A stretch of 64,000 bases of DNA. Source: JAWWPY01 sp033854735 (GTDB taxonomy: Bacteria; Actinomycetota; Actinomycetes; Streptosporangiales; Streptosporangiaceae). Shown here piece by piece: positions 8,966 to 19,000 of the stretch. Positions within the stretch are counted from its first letter, which is position 1, and each line of letters starts with the position of its first letter. The notes beneath the pieces were generated by a model. It had not been told where the DNA came from. It worked only from the letters and a program-made list of their open reading frames with translations, and did no database searches. The stretch lies in the NCBI GenBank assembly GCA_033854735.1, contig JAWWPY010000504.1:44910-108909 (forward strand). The letters run 5' to 3'. Made by a program: the position numbers and the translations under genes.

Positions 8966-10327
8966 GTGGCAGCACCGCAGAATTACTTGGCGGTCATCAA
9001 GGTAGTCGGTATCGGCGGGGGTGGCGTCAATGCCGTGAACCGGATGATCGAAGAAGGACTCAAGGGTGTTGAGTTCATCGCGATCAATACCGACGCGCAG
9101 GCGCTTCTCATGAGCGATGCGGACGTGAAGCTTGATGTCGGGCGGGAACTGACCCGCGGGCTCGGGGCGGGCGCCAACCCTGAAGTCGGCTCCCGGGCCG
9201 CTGAAGACCACCGTGAAGAGATCGAGGAGGTCCTCAAGGGGGCCGATATGGTCTTCGTCACGGCCGGCGAAGGCGGCGGCACCGGCACCGGCGGCGCGCC
9301 AATCGTCGCCAACGTGGCCAGATCGCTTGGCGCGCTGACTATCGGGGTAGTCACCAGGCCTTTCGGTTTCGAGGGAAAGCGCAGGGCGTCCCAGGCTGAA
9401 CTGGGCATCGAGCGCTTGCGCGCCGAGGTGGATACTCTCATTGTCATCCCCAATGATCGCCTGCTGTCGATTTCTGATCGCCATGTGAGCGTGCTTGATG
9501 CATTCAAGGCGGCCGATCAGGTTCTCCTTTCAGGTGTGCAGGGCATTACTGACCTGATCACGACACCGGGCCTGATCAACCTGGACTTCGCCGACGTGAA
9601 ATCGGTGATGTCGGGAGCGGGTTCCGCCCTCATGGGAATCGGCTCGTCGCGCGGGGATGACCGTTCCGTGGCGGCGGCCGAGATGGCGATCTCAAGCCCG
9701 CTGCTCGAGGCCAGCATCGACGGCGCCCACGGCGTTCTGCTGTCCATACAGGGCGGCTCCGACCTCGGCCTCTTTGAGATCAACGAGGCCGCTCAACTGG
9801 TCTCGAACTCGGCGGCGCCTGAGGCCAACATCATTTTCGGCGCGGTCATCGACGATGCCCTGGGCGACGAGGTCCGGGTCACCGTCATCGCCGCCGGGTT
9901 CGACGAGGGGGGCAACAGGCGCGTGCGGCCAGTGCGGGCGGCCACTACCCAGCCGGCCACCGCCTCCGGGGTAATGGCCACCGACGGGTACCGGTCGGAC
10001 GCGCTGGCCGATGTCACCTCGGCCGAGGCACCCGCCACAGCAGGCGCGGCGCTGGCCGCCACGTCGGCGTCGGGTGAGGAGTACTCCTTCTCGGTGCCGG
10101 AGCAGTCGGCTGGCTCATCTGCGGCCGACGCGTCCACCGGGCAGGACGCCGGGACCGACGCTGTTCCGTCGCCTCGGCCCGAGGCCGGAGCCGGGTCGGC
10201 CGCCACGTCACGGCCGCGCCCGGACGCGGCGGCCGCGGCCCGGGTCTTCGACGCGGCGACCACACGGCGCCGTTCCGTGGTGTTCGAAGAAGACGACGAG
10301 CTCGACGTTCCCGACTTCCTCAAGTGA
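8966..10327 (+). CDS. ftsZ: cell division protein FtsZ
   Basis: FtsZ is the tubulin-like GTPase that forms the Z ring. Translation is read from the GTG at 8966, with AAAGG about nine bases upstream. The GTPase domain shows VVGIGGGGVNAVNRMI near residue 12, the tubulin signature GGGTGTG at 103-109, and the T7 catalytic loop NLDFADVK at 205-212. Residues from about 320 to 440 form a long alanine/threonine/glycine-rich linker, longer than in many bacteria. The protein ends with the conserved tail DELDVPDFLK, which binds partners such as SepF, encoded 1.6 kb downstream. Total length is 453 residues. Confidence 0.98.
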   Translation: MAAPQNYLAVIKVVGIGGGGVNAVNRMIEEGLKGVEFIAINTDAQALLMSDADVKLDVGRELTRGLGAGANPEVGSRAAEDHREEIEEVLKGADMVFVTAGEGGGTGTGGAPIVANVARSLGALTIGVVTRPFGFEGKRRASQAELGIERLRAEVDTLIVIPNDRLLSISDRHVSVLDAFKAADQVLLSGVQGITDLITTPGLINLDFADVKSVMSGAGSALMGIGSSRGDDRSVAAAEMAISSPLLEASIDGAHGVLLSIQGGSDLGLFEINEAAQLVSNSAAPEANIIFGAVIDDALGDEVRVTVIAAGFDEGGNRRVRPVRAATTQPATASGVMATDGYRSDALADVTSAEAPATAGAALAATSASGEEYSFSVPEQSAGSSAADASTGQDAGTDAVPSPRPEAGAGSAATSRPRPDAAAAARVFDAATTRRRSVVFEEDDELDVPDFLK

Positions 10328-10354
10328 GCGGCCGTGCGTGATGAGCGGCCGTAA

Positions 10355-11113
10355 GTGAGCGGCGCTGCGCAGCAGCGGGGTACTGCCCCCCCGGCCGCTG
10401 CGTTTGAGTTCGCACCGGGGGTACGTGCGGCGTTCACCGGCCGCTCCGGGGGAGTCAGCTCGCCGCCGTACGACACGCTGAACTTGAGCGGCGCAGTGGG
10501 TGACGAGCCCGCAGCCGTGGCCCGCAACCGGCAGCGGGTGGCGCAGGCCTGCGCAGTCGAGGAGTCCGGGCTGACCTGGATGCGGCAGGTGCACGGTACG
10601 CGGGTCGGTTACGCGGGTCCCGGCTCGTCGGGGCAGGAAGTCGATGCGATCTTCACCGGCGTGCCCGGGCTCACGCTCGGCGTGCTGGCCGCCGACTGCG
10701 CGTGCGTCCTGCTCGCAGATCCGCAGGCCCGGCTCGTCGGCGCCGCCCACGCGGGCCGCGAGGGAACGGCCGCCGGGGTGGTGACCGCCCTCGTGGCGGC
10801 CATGACGGGCGAGGGGGCCGACCCGGCCCGGATGCGCGCGCTGATCGGCCCGGCGATCTGCGGCGGCTGTTACGAAGTCTCGGCGCAGGTGCAGGAGAGG
10901 GTGGCGGCCGCCGTCCCGGAGACTGCCTGCCGCACCCGGCGTGGCCGCCCTGGGCTCGACATCAGGGCCGGGATCGCGGCCCAGCTCTCCAGCGCGGGGA
11001 TCACGCAGGTGGCCGATGACCGGCGGTGCACCGCTGAGACCCCGGACCTCTACTCCTTCCGCCGTGATGGGCGCACCGGGCGGTTCGCCGGCCTCATCTG
11101 GCTGGCGGCATGA
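10355..11113 (+). CDS. pgeF: PgeF/YfiH-type purine nucleoside phosphorylase-fold protein (polyphenol oxidase family)
   Basis: The family is the DUF152/YfiH group. In E. coli it removes wrongly incorporated residues from UDP-MurNAc intermediates, and other members act on nucleosides or phenols. The 252-residue protein shows the family motifs FTGRSGGVSSPPYDTLNLS, MRQVHGTRV, the metal-site segment LGVLAADCACVLL, AAHAGREGTAAGVV and GPAICGGCYEV. It lies directly after ftsZ, as in many actinobacteria, and its stop overlaps the ATG of the next gene. The start is a GTG at 10355 after a short AG-poor spacer, so the start is less certain than the family. Confidence 0.88.
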   Translation: MSGAAQQRGTAPPAAAFEFAPGVRAAFTGRSGGVSSPPYDTLNLSGAVGDEPAAVARNRQRVAQACAVEESGLTWMRQVHGTRVGYAGPGSSGQEVDAIFTGVPGLTLGVLAADCACVLLADPQARLVGAAHAGREGTAAGVVTALVAAMTGEGADPARMRALIGPAICGGCYEVSAQVQERVAAAVPETACRTRRGRPGLDIRAGIAAQLSSAGITQVADDRRCTAETPDLYSFRRDGRTGRFAGLIWLAA

Positions 11114-11844
11114 AGGTGAGCGACGATCCACGGCTGGCCCCGGAGGGCCGGAGCGCCGAGCTGGCCCGCAGGCTTGACCTGGTGCGGGGCCGGATCGAGG
11201 CGGCCTGCCAGGCCGCGGGTCGCAGCGCCCGCGAGGTGACCCTCATCGCCATCACCAAGACGTTCCCCGCTTCCGATGTCCGCCTGCTCGCCGCCCTGGG
11301 GGTGCGCGACGTCGGGGAGAACAGGGACTCGGAAGCAGCGCCGAAGGCAGCTCAGTGCGCCGACCTGCGGCCCCCGCTCACCTGGCACTTCGTAGGCCAA
11401 CTGCAGACCAATAAAAGCGCGAGCGTGGTGTCTTATGCCGCCGTCGTGCACTCGGTGGACAGGCTGCGGCTGGTCCGGGCGCTGGGCACGCAGGCGCGCA
11501 GGGCCGACCGCGCCGTCTGCTGCCTGGTCCAGGTCAGCCTCGACGGGGACCCCGCGCGCGGGGGTGCGACGGCCGTGGAGGTGCCGCGGATCGCGGACGC
11601 CGTCGCGGCGGAGCCGGGCCTCGTGCTGGGCGGCGTAATGGCCGTAGCGCCACTGGCCAAGCCGCCCGCCGCCGCGTTCGGGAGGCTCGCCGAGATCGCC
11701 GCCGCCCTCCGCGCGGAACACCCGGAAGCGGTCATGATCTCCGCGGGCATGAGCGGTGACCTGGAAGAGGCCATTGCGGCCGGCGCAACACACGTGCGTG
11801 TCGGTACGGCGTTGCTCGGCGGCCGTCCGGCCTTCGTCGGGTAA
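11110..11844 (+). CDS. YggS/PLPBP-family pyridoxal phosphate homeostasis protein
   Basis: Members bind PLP on a single alanine-racemase-like TIM barrel without known catalytic activity and influence PLP and amino-acid balance. The 244-residue product has the PLP lysine in LIAITKTFPA (Lys50), GVRDVGENRDSEA, WHFVGQLQTNK and the C-terminal MSGDLEEAIAAGATHVRVGTALLG. It overlaps pgeF by ATGA and precedes sepF, the usual arrangement in Gram-positive dcw clusters. Confidence 0.93.
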   Translation: MKVSDDPRLAPEGRSAELARRLDLVRGRIEAACQAAGRSAREVTLIAITKTFPASDVRLLAALGVRDVGENRDSEAAPKAAQCADLRPPLTWHFVGQLQTNKSASVVSYAAVVHSVDRLRLVRALGTQARRADRAVCCLVQVSLDGDPARGGATAVEVPRIADAVAAEPGLVLGGVMAVAPLAKPPAAAFGRLAEIAAALRAEHPEAVMISAGMSGDLEEAIAAGATHVRVGTALLGGRPAFVG

Positions 11845-11891
11845 TGTCCGAGCAGCGGGGCTCCGCGACAGTGATGACGGAGGGCTGACGG

Positions 11892-12401
11892 ATGGCCAGC
11901 GCAATGCACAAGATGGCGGTCTACCTCGGCCTTGTCGAGGACGACCACCGGTACGACGATGGCTACGACTCCTATGAGGAGGAGTACCAGGAGTACGACG
12001 AGTCGGCTGAGCCGGAGGCCGTTGGTGACCGGCTGTCCGCACGCAGTGCGCGTGTCGAGTTCACCTCGGAGGGCCAGCCGTCGTCCGGTCGTGGCCTCAC
12101 TGCGACGGCACAGGCCGCCGACCTTGCGCGTATCACGACGTTGCACCCGCGCACTTATAATGAAGCCCGTACTATCGGAGAGCACTTTCGCGAGGGCACT
12201 CCGGTGATCATGAATCTGACCGAAATGGTCGACAGTGACGCCAAGCGGCTCGTTGACTTCGCCGCAGGGCTGATCTTCGGGCTGCACGGGAGCATCGAGC
12301 GAGTGACCAACAAGGTGTTCCTCTTGTCTCCAGCCAATGTCGAGGTTACGGCCGAGGACAAGGCGCGCATGGCGGAGAGAGGCTTCTTCAACCAGAGTTA
12401 G
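11892..12401 (+). CDS. sepF: cell division protein SepF
   Basis: SepF anchors the FtsZ ring to the membrane in Actinobacteria, which lack FtsA. The 169-residue product begins with an amphipathic-type segment (MASAMHKMAVYLGLVEDD) suited to membrane binding, then a tyrosine- and glutamate-rich acidic linker of about 25 residues, and then the globular DUF552 domain (ITTLHPRTYNEARTIGEHFREGTPVIMNLTEM, VDFAAGLIFGLHGSIERV, FLLSPANVEVT). GAGGGC lies seven bases before the ATG. Confidence 0.95.
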   Translation: MASAMHKMAVYLGLVEDDHRYDDGYDSYEEEYQEYDESAEPEAVGDRLSARSARVEFTSEGQPSSGRGLTATAQAADLARITTLHPRTYNEARTIGEHFREGTPVIMNLTEMVDSDAKRLVDFAAGLIFGLHGSIERVTNKVFLLSPANVEVTAEDKARMAERGFFNQS

Positions 12402-12487
12402 TGCTCGAGTATTTTCACGCTCAGTGACGAGCCGACAGCAACGGCACCCGCGGTGGTCATCCCGGCGTCCGTGAAGGCAGGGCAGGG

Positions 12488-12775
12488 ATGTTGGGGATCG
12501 TACAGATCGTTTTGCGCTACGTGCTCACGATCTATCTCGTGATTCTTCTCGGGAGGCTCATTCTCAGCTGGATCCAGACTTTTTCCCGGTCGTGGCACCC
12601 CACCGGGGTCGTGCTGGTCATCGCTGAGGTGATCTTTACTGCAACGGACCCGCCGCTGAGATTGCTAAGGCGGTTCATTCCTACCGTGAGGCTCGGTACT
12701 GTGGCCTTGGACCTCAGCTTCATGGTGCTGTTCTTCGTGGTCATTTTCGCGATGCAGGCCGTGTCGCTGCTGTGA
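12488..12775 (+). CDS. YggT-family membrane protein
   Basis: A 95-residue protein with two hydrophobic helices separated by a polar loop containing a conserved SWIQTF...P-type segment and a TDPPLRLLRRFIPTVRLG stretch. These are hallmarks of the YggT/YlmG family. The family sits between sepF and divIVA in Actinobacteria and is thought to act in division-site or chromosome organisation, but its activity is unknown. Confidence 0.9.
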   Translation: MLGIVQIVLRYVLTIYLVILLGRLILSWIQTFSRSWHPTGVVLVIAEVIFTATDPPLRLLRRFIPTVRLGTVALDLSFMVLFFVVIFAMQAVSLL

Positions 12776-12824
12776 TCGGGTAACGTCCGACAGGAACACA
12801 GTCCAGGCGTGCCGAGGAGACGAG

Positions 12825-13676
12825 ATGCCGCTGACGCCCGCGGATGTGCGGAACAAGCAGTTCAGTACCACCAGGCTCAGGCCCGGCTACGACGAGGAAG
12901 AGGTAGACGCCTTCCTCGACGAGGTAGAGGTCGAGCTAGACCGGCTGATCCAGGAGAACGAGGAACTCCGGGCGAAGCTGGCTGAGAGCCTGCGCGGGGG
13001 CAAGGTGCCGATGTCCGCGCTCAGTTCTCCCCTGGCCGACCCGTCCCCGGAGCTGATGGCTCCCGAGCCGCCGCAGCGCCCCGAGCCCGAGCGCCGGCCG
13101 GAGCCCCAGAGGATGGGCATGCCGCCGGTCGAGGACAACATGGACACCGCCGCCCGCGTCCTCGCGCTCGCGCAGCAGACGGCAGATCAGGCGATCGCTG
13201 ACGCCCGCCGCGAGGCCGACGAGACGCTGGGTCGCGCCCGCCGCGAGGCCGAGGATCTCCTGGGCAAAGCCCGGCGCCAGGCCGAGCAGATCACCAGCGA
13301 CGCCCGGGCCAGGGCCGAGAGCCTCGAGCGTGACGCCCAGGAGCGGCACCGCCAGGCCATGGGCTCCCTGGTCCAGCAGCGTGAGGAGCTTGAGCGGCGG
13401 GTGGACGACCTGCGTGCGTTCGAGCGCGAGTACCGCAGCAGGCTCAAGGCGTACCTCGAAGGCCAGATGCGAGACCTGGAAGCGGGAGCGACCGACAGCG
13501 GGACCTTCCCGGCCGTGGCCACCGGGCCTCAGCCGGTTTCCGCCGGGATCCCGCGGCTGGAGTCCCGCAATGGGGGCCAGCCCGCAGTCGCTGGCGCCTA
13601 CGCCGGCGCCCAGGACTCTGCGCCGCACACCGGAGGATTCCACCCGGCCGATGGCTCAGCGCACGATCGCCGTTAG
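12825..13676 (+). CDS. divIVA: DivIVA/Wag31-type polar growth protein
   Basis: In Actinobacteria this coiled-coil protein marks the poles and directs tip growth. The N-terminal lipid-binding DivIVA domain is clear (LTPADVRNKQFSTTRLRPGYDEEEVDAFLDEV...LIQENEELRAKL). A proline/glutamate-rich linker at about residues 75-105 follows, then a long coiled coil with repeated ARREADETLGRARREAEDLLGKARRQAEQ-type heptads to about residue 220, and a disordered tail. It closes the dcw cluster. GAGGAG precedes the ATG. Confidence 0.95.
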   Translation: MPLTPADVRNKQFSTTRLRPGYDEEEVDAFLDEVEVELDRLIQENEELRAKLAESLRGGKVPMSALSSPLADPSPELMAPEPPQRPEPERRPEPQRMGMPPVEDNMDTAARVLALAQQTADQAIADARREADETLGRARREAEDLLGKARRQAEQITSDARARAESLERDAQERHRQAMGSLVQQREELERRVDDLRAFEREYRSRLKAYLEGQMRDLEAGATDSGTFPAVATGPQPVSAGIPRLESRNGGQPAVAGAYAGAQDSAPHTGGFHPADGSAHDRR

Positions 13677-13756
13677 GCTGCACCCCGCAAGGTCCGCAAG
13701 GCAGCAGTAGCAGGGCTTAGCCGCCTCGTTACCCGTACGGCCCGTGGAGAGCGCAT

Positions 13757-15922
13757 GTGATCCGATTCAGCGCTCTCCTCGTTGGCGTGGCGACCGCGGT
13801 GCTCATCTCGGGGGTGGTCGCCAGCAGCCTGCTGCTGGTGTACGTGTCGATAGCCGTCTGCGCTATCGCGCTATTCTTCCTGGCCATCGGGGTGTTCCTG
13901 CACCGCCGGGAGATCTTCGCGGCCGACGGCGCCCTGTTGCCGCTCGGCCCGTTGGATGCCTTTCCACCGGCGCAGCAGGTGCAGCTGGGCAGCATTCCTC
14001 TGCCGTCTGGGCGGCCCGCGGCGCCCGCTGGTGGCCCGTCGACCGGGCAGATGGCCGGATCGGCACCCAGATCGGGACGGGAGACCCCGGGGGAGACACC
14101 TCCGCGGGAGGCTGCTTCGCGGGAAGCTGCTTCGCGGGAAACCCCGCCGGGGGAAGCCGCCGCGCGGGGGACGACGGGGCCAGGAACTACCGGGCGTGGG
14201 TCGGCTGGGCGCGCATCGGCCGGACGGGGGGCGCACGGAGCACGGCCGTCGTCGCGGGGGGCGCCAGGAGGGCGGCCGCCCGCCCGGGAATCGGCGAGTG
14301 GGCCGCCATCGGGAAGGCCTGGACCACGAGATCCCGCCCGCCCCGACGCGGCGCCCAGGCGTGGCCCTGGAGATCCTTTCTGGCAGCGCGTGAACGACGA
14401 AATCGGCGAGGCCGGCCCGCGCGACACCGGTACGGCCTCGCGACCAAGGACCGACGATCCGAAGCGACCGGAGCCGACGTCGCCTGAGCAAACTCGGGCA
14501 TCGGGCCAGGGCTACGGCTGGCGCCCCCCGGTGCGTCCAGATCCTGGCTCCCGGCCCCCGGCCGGGTCAGGTCCCGGCTCACGGCCTCCGGTGGATTCAG
14601 GTTCTGGCTCGCGGTCCCCGGCCGGGTCGGGGTCGGAGTCTGGTTCGCGGCCTCCGGTGGGTTCAGGTTCTGGCTCCCGGCCTCCGGCCGGGTCGGGATC
14701 AGCGTCTGGCTCCCGGCCTCCGGCCGGGTCCGGGCCAGAGTCTGGTTCGCGGCCTCCGGTGGGTTCGGGTTCTGGCTCCCGGCCCTCGGCGGCGTCGGGT
14801 TCCGGCCCCCGGTCTGCCGAGCCGCGGTGGCCTGAGGCGACCGCTTGGCGCCCCCCGGCTCATGAAACGTTCAGGGAATCTCATCCGGCGACGCCACCCA
14901 GTTCCCCGGCGCCAAGCTCGCGGCCGTCCAGTTCGCGCCCGCCCGGCTCCCCGCCCGGTTCCCCGCCCAGCCCACCCCCGCCGGGCGGCCAGGCCCGCGA
15001 ACCCGCAGTTCTGTGGCCCCCAGCCGACGCCTGGGCGACGGCGGGTACCAGGCGCCCCGACACCCGGGAACCGGCAGCCGATCAGGACCGCCCTGCGAAT
15101 TCACCGGACAAGCGCGAGCGGAGCGGGCCACCCCCGGTCCGCCCGGAAGTGCGCACCGAGTCGGCAGCGGTCGCGGAGCCGGATCTGCCAGCGACAGCAC
15201 CCGAGCCGGAAGTAGCCATGCGGCCGGACGGCGCGGCCACCAGGACCGCCCCGCCCGGCGATGCCCATCCCGGTGTTGATGCCCCGGTGGACGACGTCCG
15301 AGCCGGTGTTGGTGGGCAAACTGCTGCGGCTGCTAGTACCCGTGAGCCTGAGGTGGCCGACGAGGCTCACGTGGCCGATGACAAAGGTGACGACATCCCA
15401 GCCCGAGACGGACGCGATCAGCCGTCAGCTCAGGATGCCGGCCCGGCCGGAGCCGCTGCTCCTGCTGCCCCCGCCAGTCCCGCCACCCCCGAGCATGCTG
15501 GTGCCGCTACCCCCACTGGTCGTGCCGAGCAGGCTGGTAACGGCGGTTCAGCAGCGCATCATGATCCCGCCGAGAAGGATGGCTCGGGCCTAGCCGACGA
15601 GCGTGACGATGCCCTAGCCGACGAGCGTGACGATGCCCGGTCCGACGAGCGTGACGATGCCCGGTCCGCTGGCGCGGACGCGACCGGTGACCGCCCGGCG
15701 GCGGCTGGGTCCGGTGACCAGCCTGCGAAGACCCCGGCGATCATCCCGACCGCGGACGTCACGATAGTGCCGGGTGTGGCCCGGTACCACCGCAGCGAGT
15801 GCATCCTCATCCGGTTCCTCGGTCCTGATGATCTTGAGATCATGACGAGGCAGGCGGCAGAGGCGGGCGGCTGCGTGCCGTGCCGGGCCTGCGTCCCCGA
15901 CCAGCCGTCCGCGGACGCGTAG
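13757..15922 (+). CDS. large membrane-anchored, repeat-rich protein with C-terminal Cys/His motif
   Basis: I do not recognise a named function. The 721-residue product starts at a GTG with GGAGAG upstream. Two adjacent membrane helices (about residues 5-25 and 29-51) are followed by roughly 600 residues of low-complexity Pro/Ser/Gly/Ala sequence with GSRPPAGSGS-type and ADERDDA-type repeats. The last 50 residues form a conserved-looking unit: VTIVPGVARYHRSECILIR...MTRQAAEAGGCVPCRACVP. The spacing YHxxxC...GxxPCxxC resembles the small Ada-type metal-binding motif found at the ends of other actinobacterial proteins. A coding frame through such biased DNA is believable because the two ends look conserved in character. 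It is convergent with ileS. Confidence 0.7.
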   Translation: MIRFSALLVGVATAVLISGVVASSLLLVYVSIAVCAIALFFLAIGVFLHRREIFAADGALLPLGPLDAFPPAQQVQLGSIPLPSGRPAAPAGGPSTGQMAGSAPRSGRETPGETPPREAASREAASRETPPGEAAARGTTGPGTTGRGSAGRASAGRGAHGARPSSRGAPGGRPPARESASGPPSGRPGPRDPARPDAAPRRGPGDPFWQRVNDEIGEAGPRDTGTASRPRTDDPKRPEPTSPEQTRASGQGYGWRPPVRPDPGSRPPAGSGPGSRPPVDSGSGSRSPAGSGSESGSRPPVGSGSGSRPPAGSGSASGSRPPAGSGPESGSRPPVGSGSGSRPSAASGSGPRSAEPRWPEATAWRPPAHETFRESHPATPPSSPAPSSRPSSSRPPGSPPGSPPSPPPPGGQAREPAVLWPPADAWATAGTRRPDTREPAADQDRPANSPDKRERSGPPPVRPEVRTESAAVAEPDLPATAPEPEVAMRPDGAATRTAPPGDAHPGVDAPVDDVRAGVGGQTAAAASTREPEVADEAHVADDKGDDIPARDGRDQPSAQDAGPAGAAAPAAPASPATPEHAGAATPTGRAEQAGNGGSAAHHDPAEKDGSGLADERDDALADERDDARSDERDDARSAGADATGDRPAAAGSGDQPAKTPAIIPTADVTIVPGVARYHRSECILIRFLGPDDLEIMTRQAAEAGGCVPCRACVPDQPSADA
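14535..14815 (+). repeat. GSRPP(A/V)GSGSGS coding repeats
   Basis: About ten imperfect units of 24-36 bases built on GGCTCCCGGCCTCCGG...TCGGG encode Gly-Ser-Arg-Pro-Pro peptides in the linker of the membrane protein at 13757. Frame is conserved through the array. Confidence 0.8.
15593..15664 (+). repeat. three 24-base direct repeats encoding ADERDDAx
   Basis: Units at 15593-15616, 15617-15640 and 15641-15664 are nearly identical (core GACGAGCGTGACGATGCCC). They encode acidic octapeptides in frame with the gene at 13757. Confidence 0.9.
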
Positions 15923-16045
15923 CCCTCCCGCAGTCGGTCAACCAGCCATCGCGGCGATCCCAACCATCGCGGCGATCCCAAACGCTCCGGGGCCGTCAGA
16001 CCGACCCCTAAACGCTTCTCGTGCCGTTGCCGGCCTACCCGCGGA

Positions 16046-19000
16046 TCAGGCGCGGCGGAGCCAGAACGTCAGCCCTAGATCCTGATCTGCGTGTTGGCCG
16101 ATCGTTGCCCCGGCAGCCCCGCCGCCCGTACCCGGCTGGGGCTGACCAGTCCCGAATTCCACCGCCAGCACCTCGCCCGCGACCAACGACGCGTGTTCCG
16201 TCAGTGCAGTGGCGAGTTCGGGGTCCGAGGCCTGCCACCATAGCTGGATGCGGTCGCTGACGTGCAGGCCGTCATTCTTGCGGGCGTCCTGCACCTGCCG
16301 GATGACCTCACGGGCCAGCCCTTCCCGGCGTAGCTCGGGGGTAATGGCCACCTCGAGCGCAACGGTCTCGCCGCCCTCGGTGGCTACCGTCCAGCCCGAC
16401 CGGGGTGTCTGGGTCACGATGACCTCGTCCGGCCCGAGCACCACCGGAGCCCCGTCCACGGTGACAGAGAACTCTCCTGCCGATCGCATTGCCGCCGCGA
16501 CTGTCGCAGGATCCGCAGCGGTCAGCGCATTCGCCACGGCTTGGGTCGTCTTGCCGAACCGGCGGCCGAGTGACCGGAAGTTCGGCTTGACGACGTGATC
16601 GACAAGGTCGTCCGCGACCGTGGTCAGCGTGTCGAGTGACCGCACATTGAGTTCCTGAGCGATCTCAGCGCGCAGTTCGGGCGGAAGGTCGGCGAAGCCC
16701 GCGGCGGCGACGAGCGCCCGGGGGAGTGGCTGCCGGGTCTGCACGGACGCGGTGGCACGAGCCGACCTGCCGAGTTCTACCAGGCGCCGGGTGAGCGCCA
16801 TCTGCGCCGATAGCCGCCGGTCTATCAGCGCCTGGTCGGCCTCCGGCCAGCTGGCCAGGTGCACCGAGTCCGGGCTCCCGGCGGGATGCAGCACGCTCCA
16901 CACGTAGTCGGTGAGGAAAGCCGCGATGGGCGCCATCAGCCGGGTGAGCGTCTCCAGACACTCATACAGGGTGGCGAACGCGGCGGTGCCGTCTGCGGTG
17001 GCCGGGCCATCCCAGAATCGCCGCCGTGACCGGCGCACATACCAGTTGGACAGGTCGTCGATGAACCCAGCGAGCCTGCGGCCGGCGGCGGCCGTGTCGA
17101 ATTCTTCCAGCGCGTCAGTGACGTCCGCGGTGACGGCGTGCAGTTCACTGAGCACCCACCGGTCCAGCAGGGGCCGGGCAGTGGGCGGCGGGGCCTCGGC
17201 CGTAGCGGGGTCCCATGCCGCGCCCTGCGCAGCCGCCGCGTTGGCGTAGAGCACCAGGAACGAGGCAGTGTTCCAGTAGGTCAGCAGCACCTTGCGGACG
17301 ATCTCATCGAGCGCGCTGGCGCCGATCCGCCTGGTCGACCACGGTGACCCCGCGGCGGCGAAGAACCAGCGGACGGCGTCCGCGCCGTGCGCCTCCATGA
17401 GCGGCATCGGCTCGAGCACGTTTCCGAGGTGCTTGCTCATCTTTCGGCCAGTCTCGTCCACGACGAGACCGAGGCAGACCACGTTCTGGTAGGAGGACCT
17501 GCCGAACACCAGGGTGCCGACCGCCATCAGGGAGTAGAACCAGCCCCGGGTCTGGTCGATGGCCTCGCAGATGAACTGCGCCGGGTAGCTGCGCCCGAAT
17601 TCCTCCAGGTTGTGCCGCGGCGCGCCGTGCCGAGCGAACGGCATCGACCCGGAGTCATACCAGGCGTCGATCACTTCAGGCACCCTGCGGGCAGGCTCGC
17701 CACATTCGCGGCAGGCGATCACGACGTCGTCCACGTACGGCCGGTGCGGGTCCAGGTCGGCCAGGACCATGCCGGCCAGCTCGCTCAGATCGTCAAGCGA
17801 GCCGACACAGGTCAGGTGCTGCTCCGCGCACTCCCAGATCGGCAGCGGGGTACCCCAGTACCTGGTCCGGGACAGCGCCCAGTCCACGTTGTTACGCAGC
17901 CACTCGCCGTACCTGCCGTGCTTGATCGTCGGCGGCTGCCAGTTGGTCCGCTCGTTCTCGGCCAGCAACTGGTCCTTGATCTGTGTGGTGCGGATATACC
18001 AGGACGGCAGCGCGTAATAGAGCAGCGGGGTACCGCACCGCCAGCAGTGCGGGTAGCTGTGCTCGTACATCTCGGTGTGGAAAAGCAGCCCGCGGTCGGC
18101 CAGGTCGCTGACGATCAGGGCGTCGGCGTCCTTGAAGAACATCCCGCCAACGAGCGGCACGGAGTCCTCGAAATGCCCGTCCTGCCGGACAGGGTTCACC
18201 ACCGGAAGCCCATGCTCCCGGCCCGTTTCCATGTCGTCCGCACCGAACGCGGGCGCCAAGTGCACCAGGCCGGTGCCGTCCTCGGTGGTCACGAACGTCC
18301 CCGGCACGACCCGGTGCGCGTTCGGGATGTCGATCAGGTCCAGCGGCCGCTGGTAGGTCGCGCCGACCAGTTCCGCACCGGTCACCCGGGCCACGATCTG
18401 CCAGTCCTCGCTGAGCACATGCGGCACGCGCTGCTCGACGACCACCACGGTGTCGCCGCTTCCTGCCTTGCGGGCGATCGCGTAGGTCTCGTCCGGGTGC
18501 ACGGCTACCGCCGTGTTGGACACCAGCGTCCACGGCGTGGTGGTCCAGACCAGCAGGTCAGCGCCGGCCAGCACGGGGTCGGCCAGCACGGGGTTGGCCC
18601 CAGCGGGCAGGCTGGTCAGCGCGAACCGCACCGTCACCGAGGGGTCAGTGACGGTCTGGTACACGTCGGGCTGGCCCATCTCGTGGTCGGACAGCGGGGT
18701 TTCGCAGCGTGGGCAGTACGGGCTGATCCGGAAGTCCTTGACCAGCAGGCCCTTGTCAAAGACGACCTTGAGCGACCACCAGACCGACTCGATGTAGCTC
18801 GGATCCATCGTCCGGTAGGCCCGGGACAGGTCGATCCAGTAGCCGAGCCGGGTGGTCATCTCCTCGAACGCGTCCACGTGGCGCAGCACCGATTCACGGC
18901 ACCGGGTGTTGAACTGCGCGACGCCGTACGCCTCGATGTCCTTCTTGCCGGACAAGCCGAGTTCCCGCTCCACCGCCACCTCGACCGGCAGCCCATGGCA

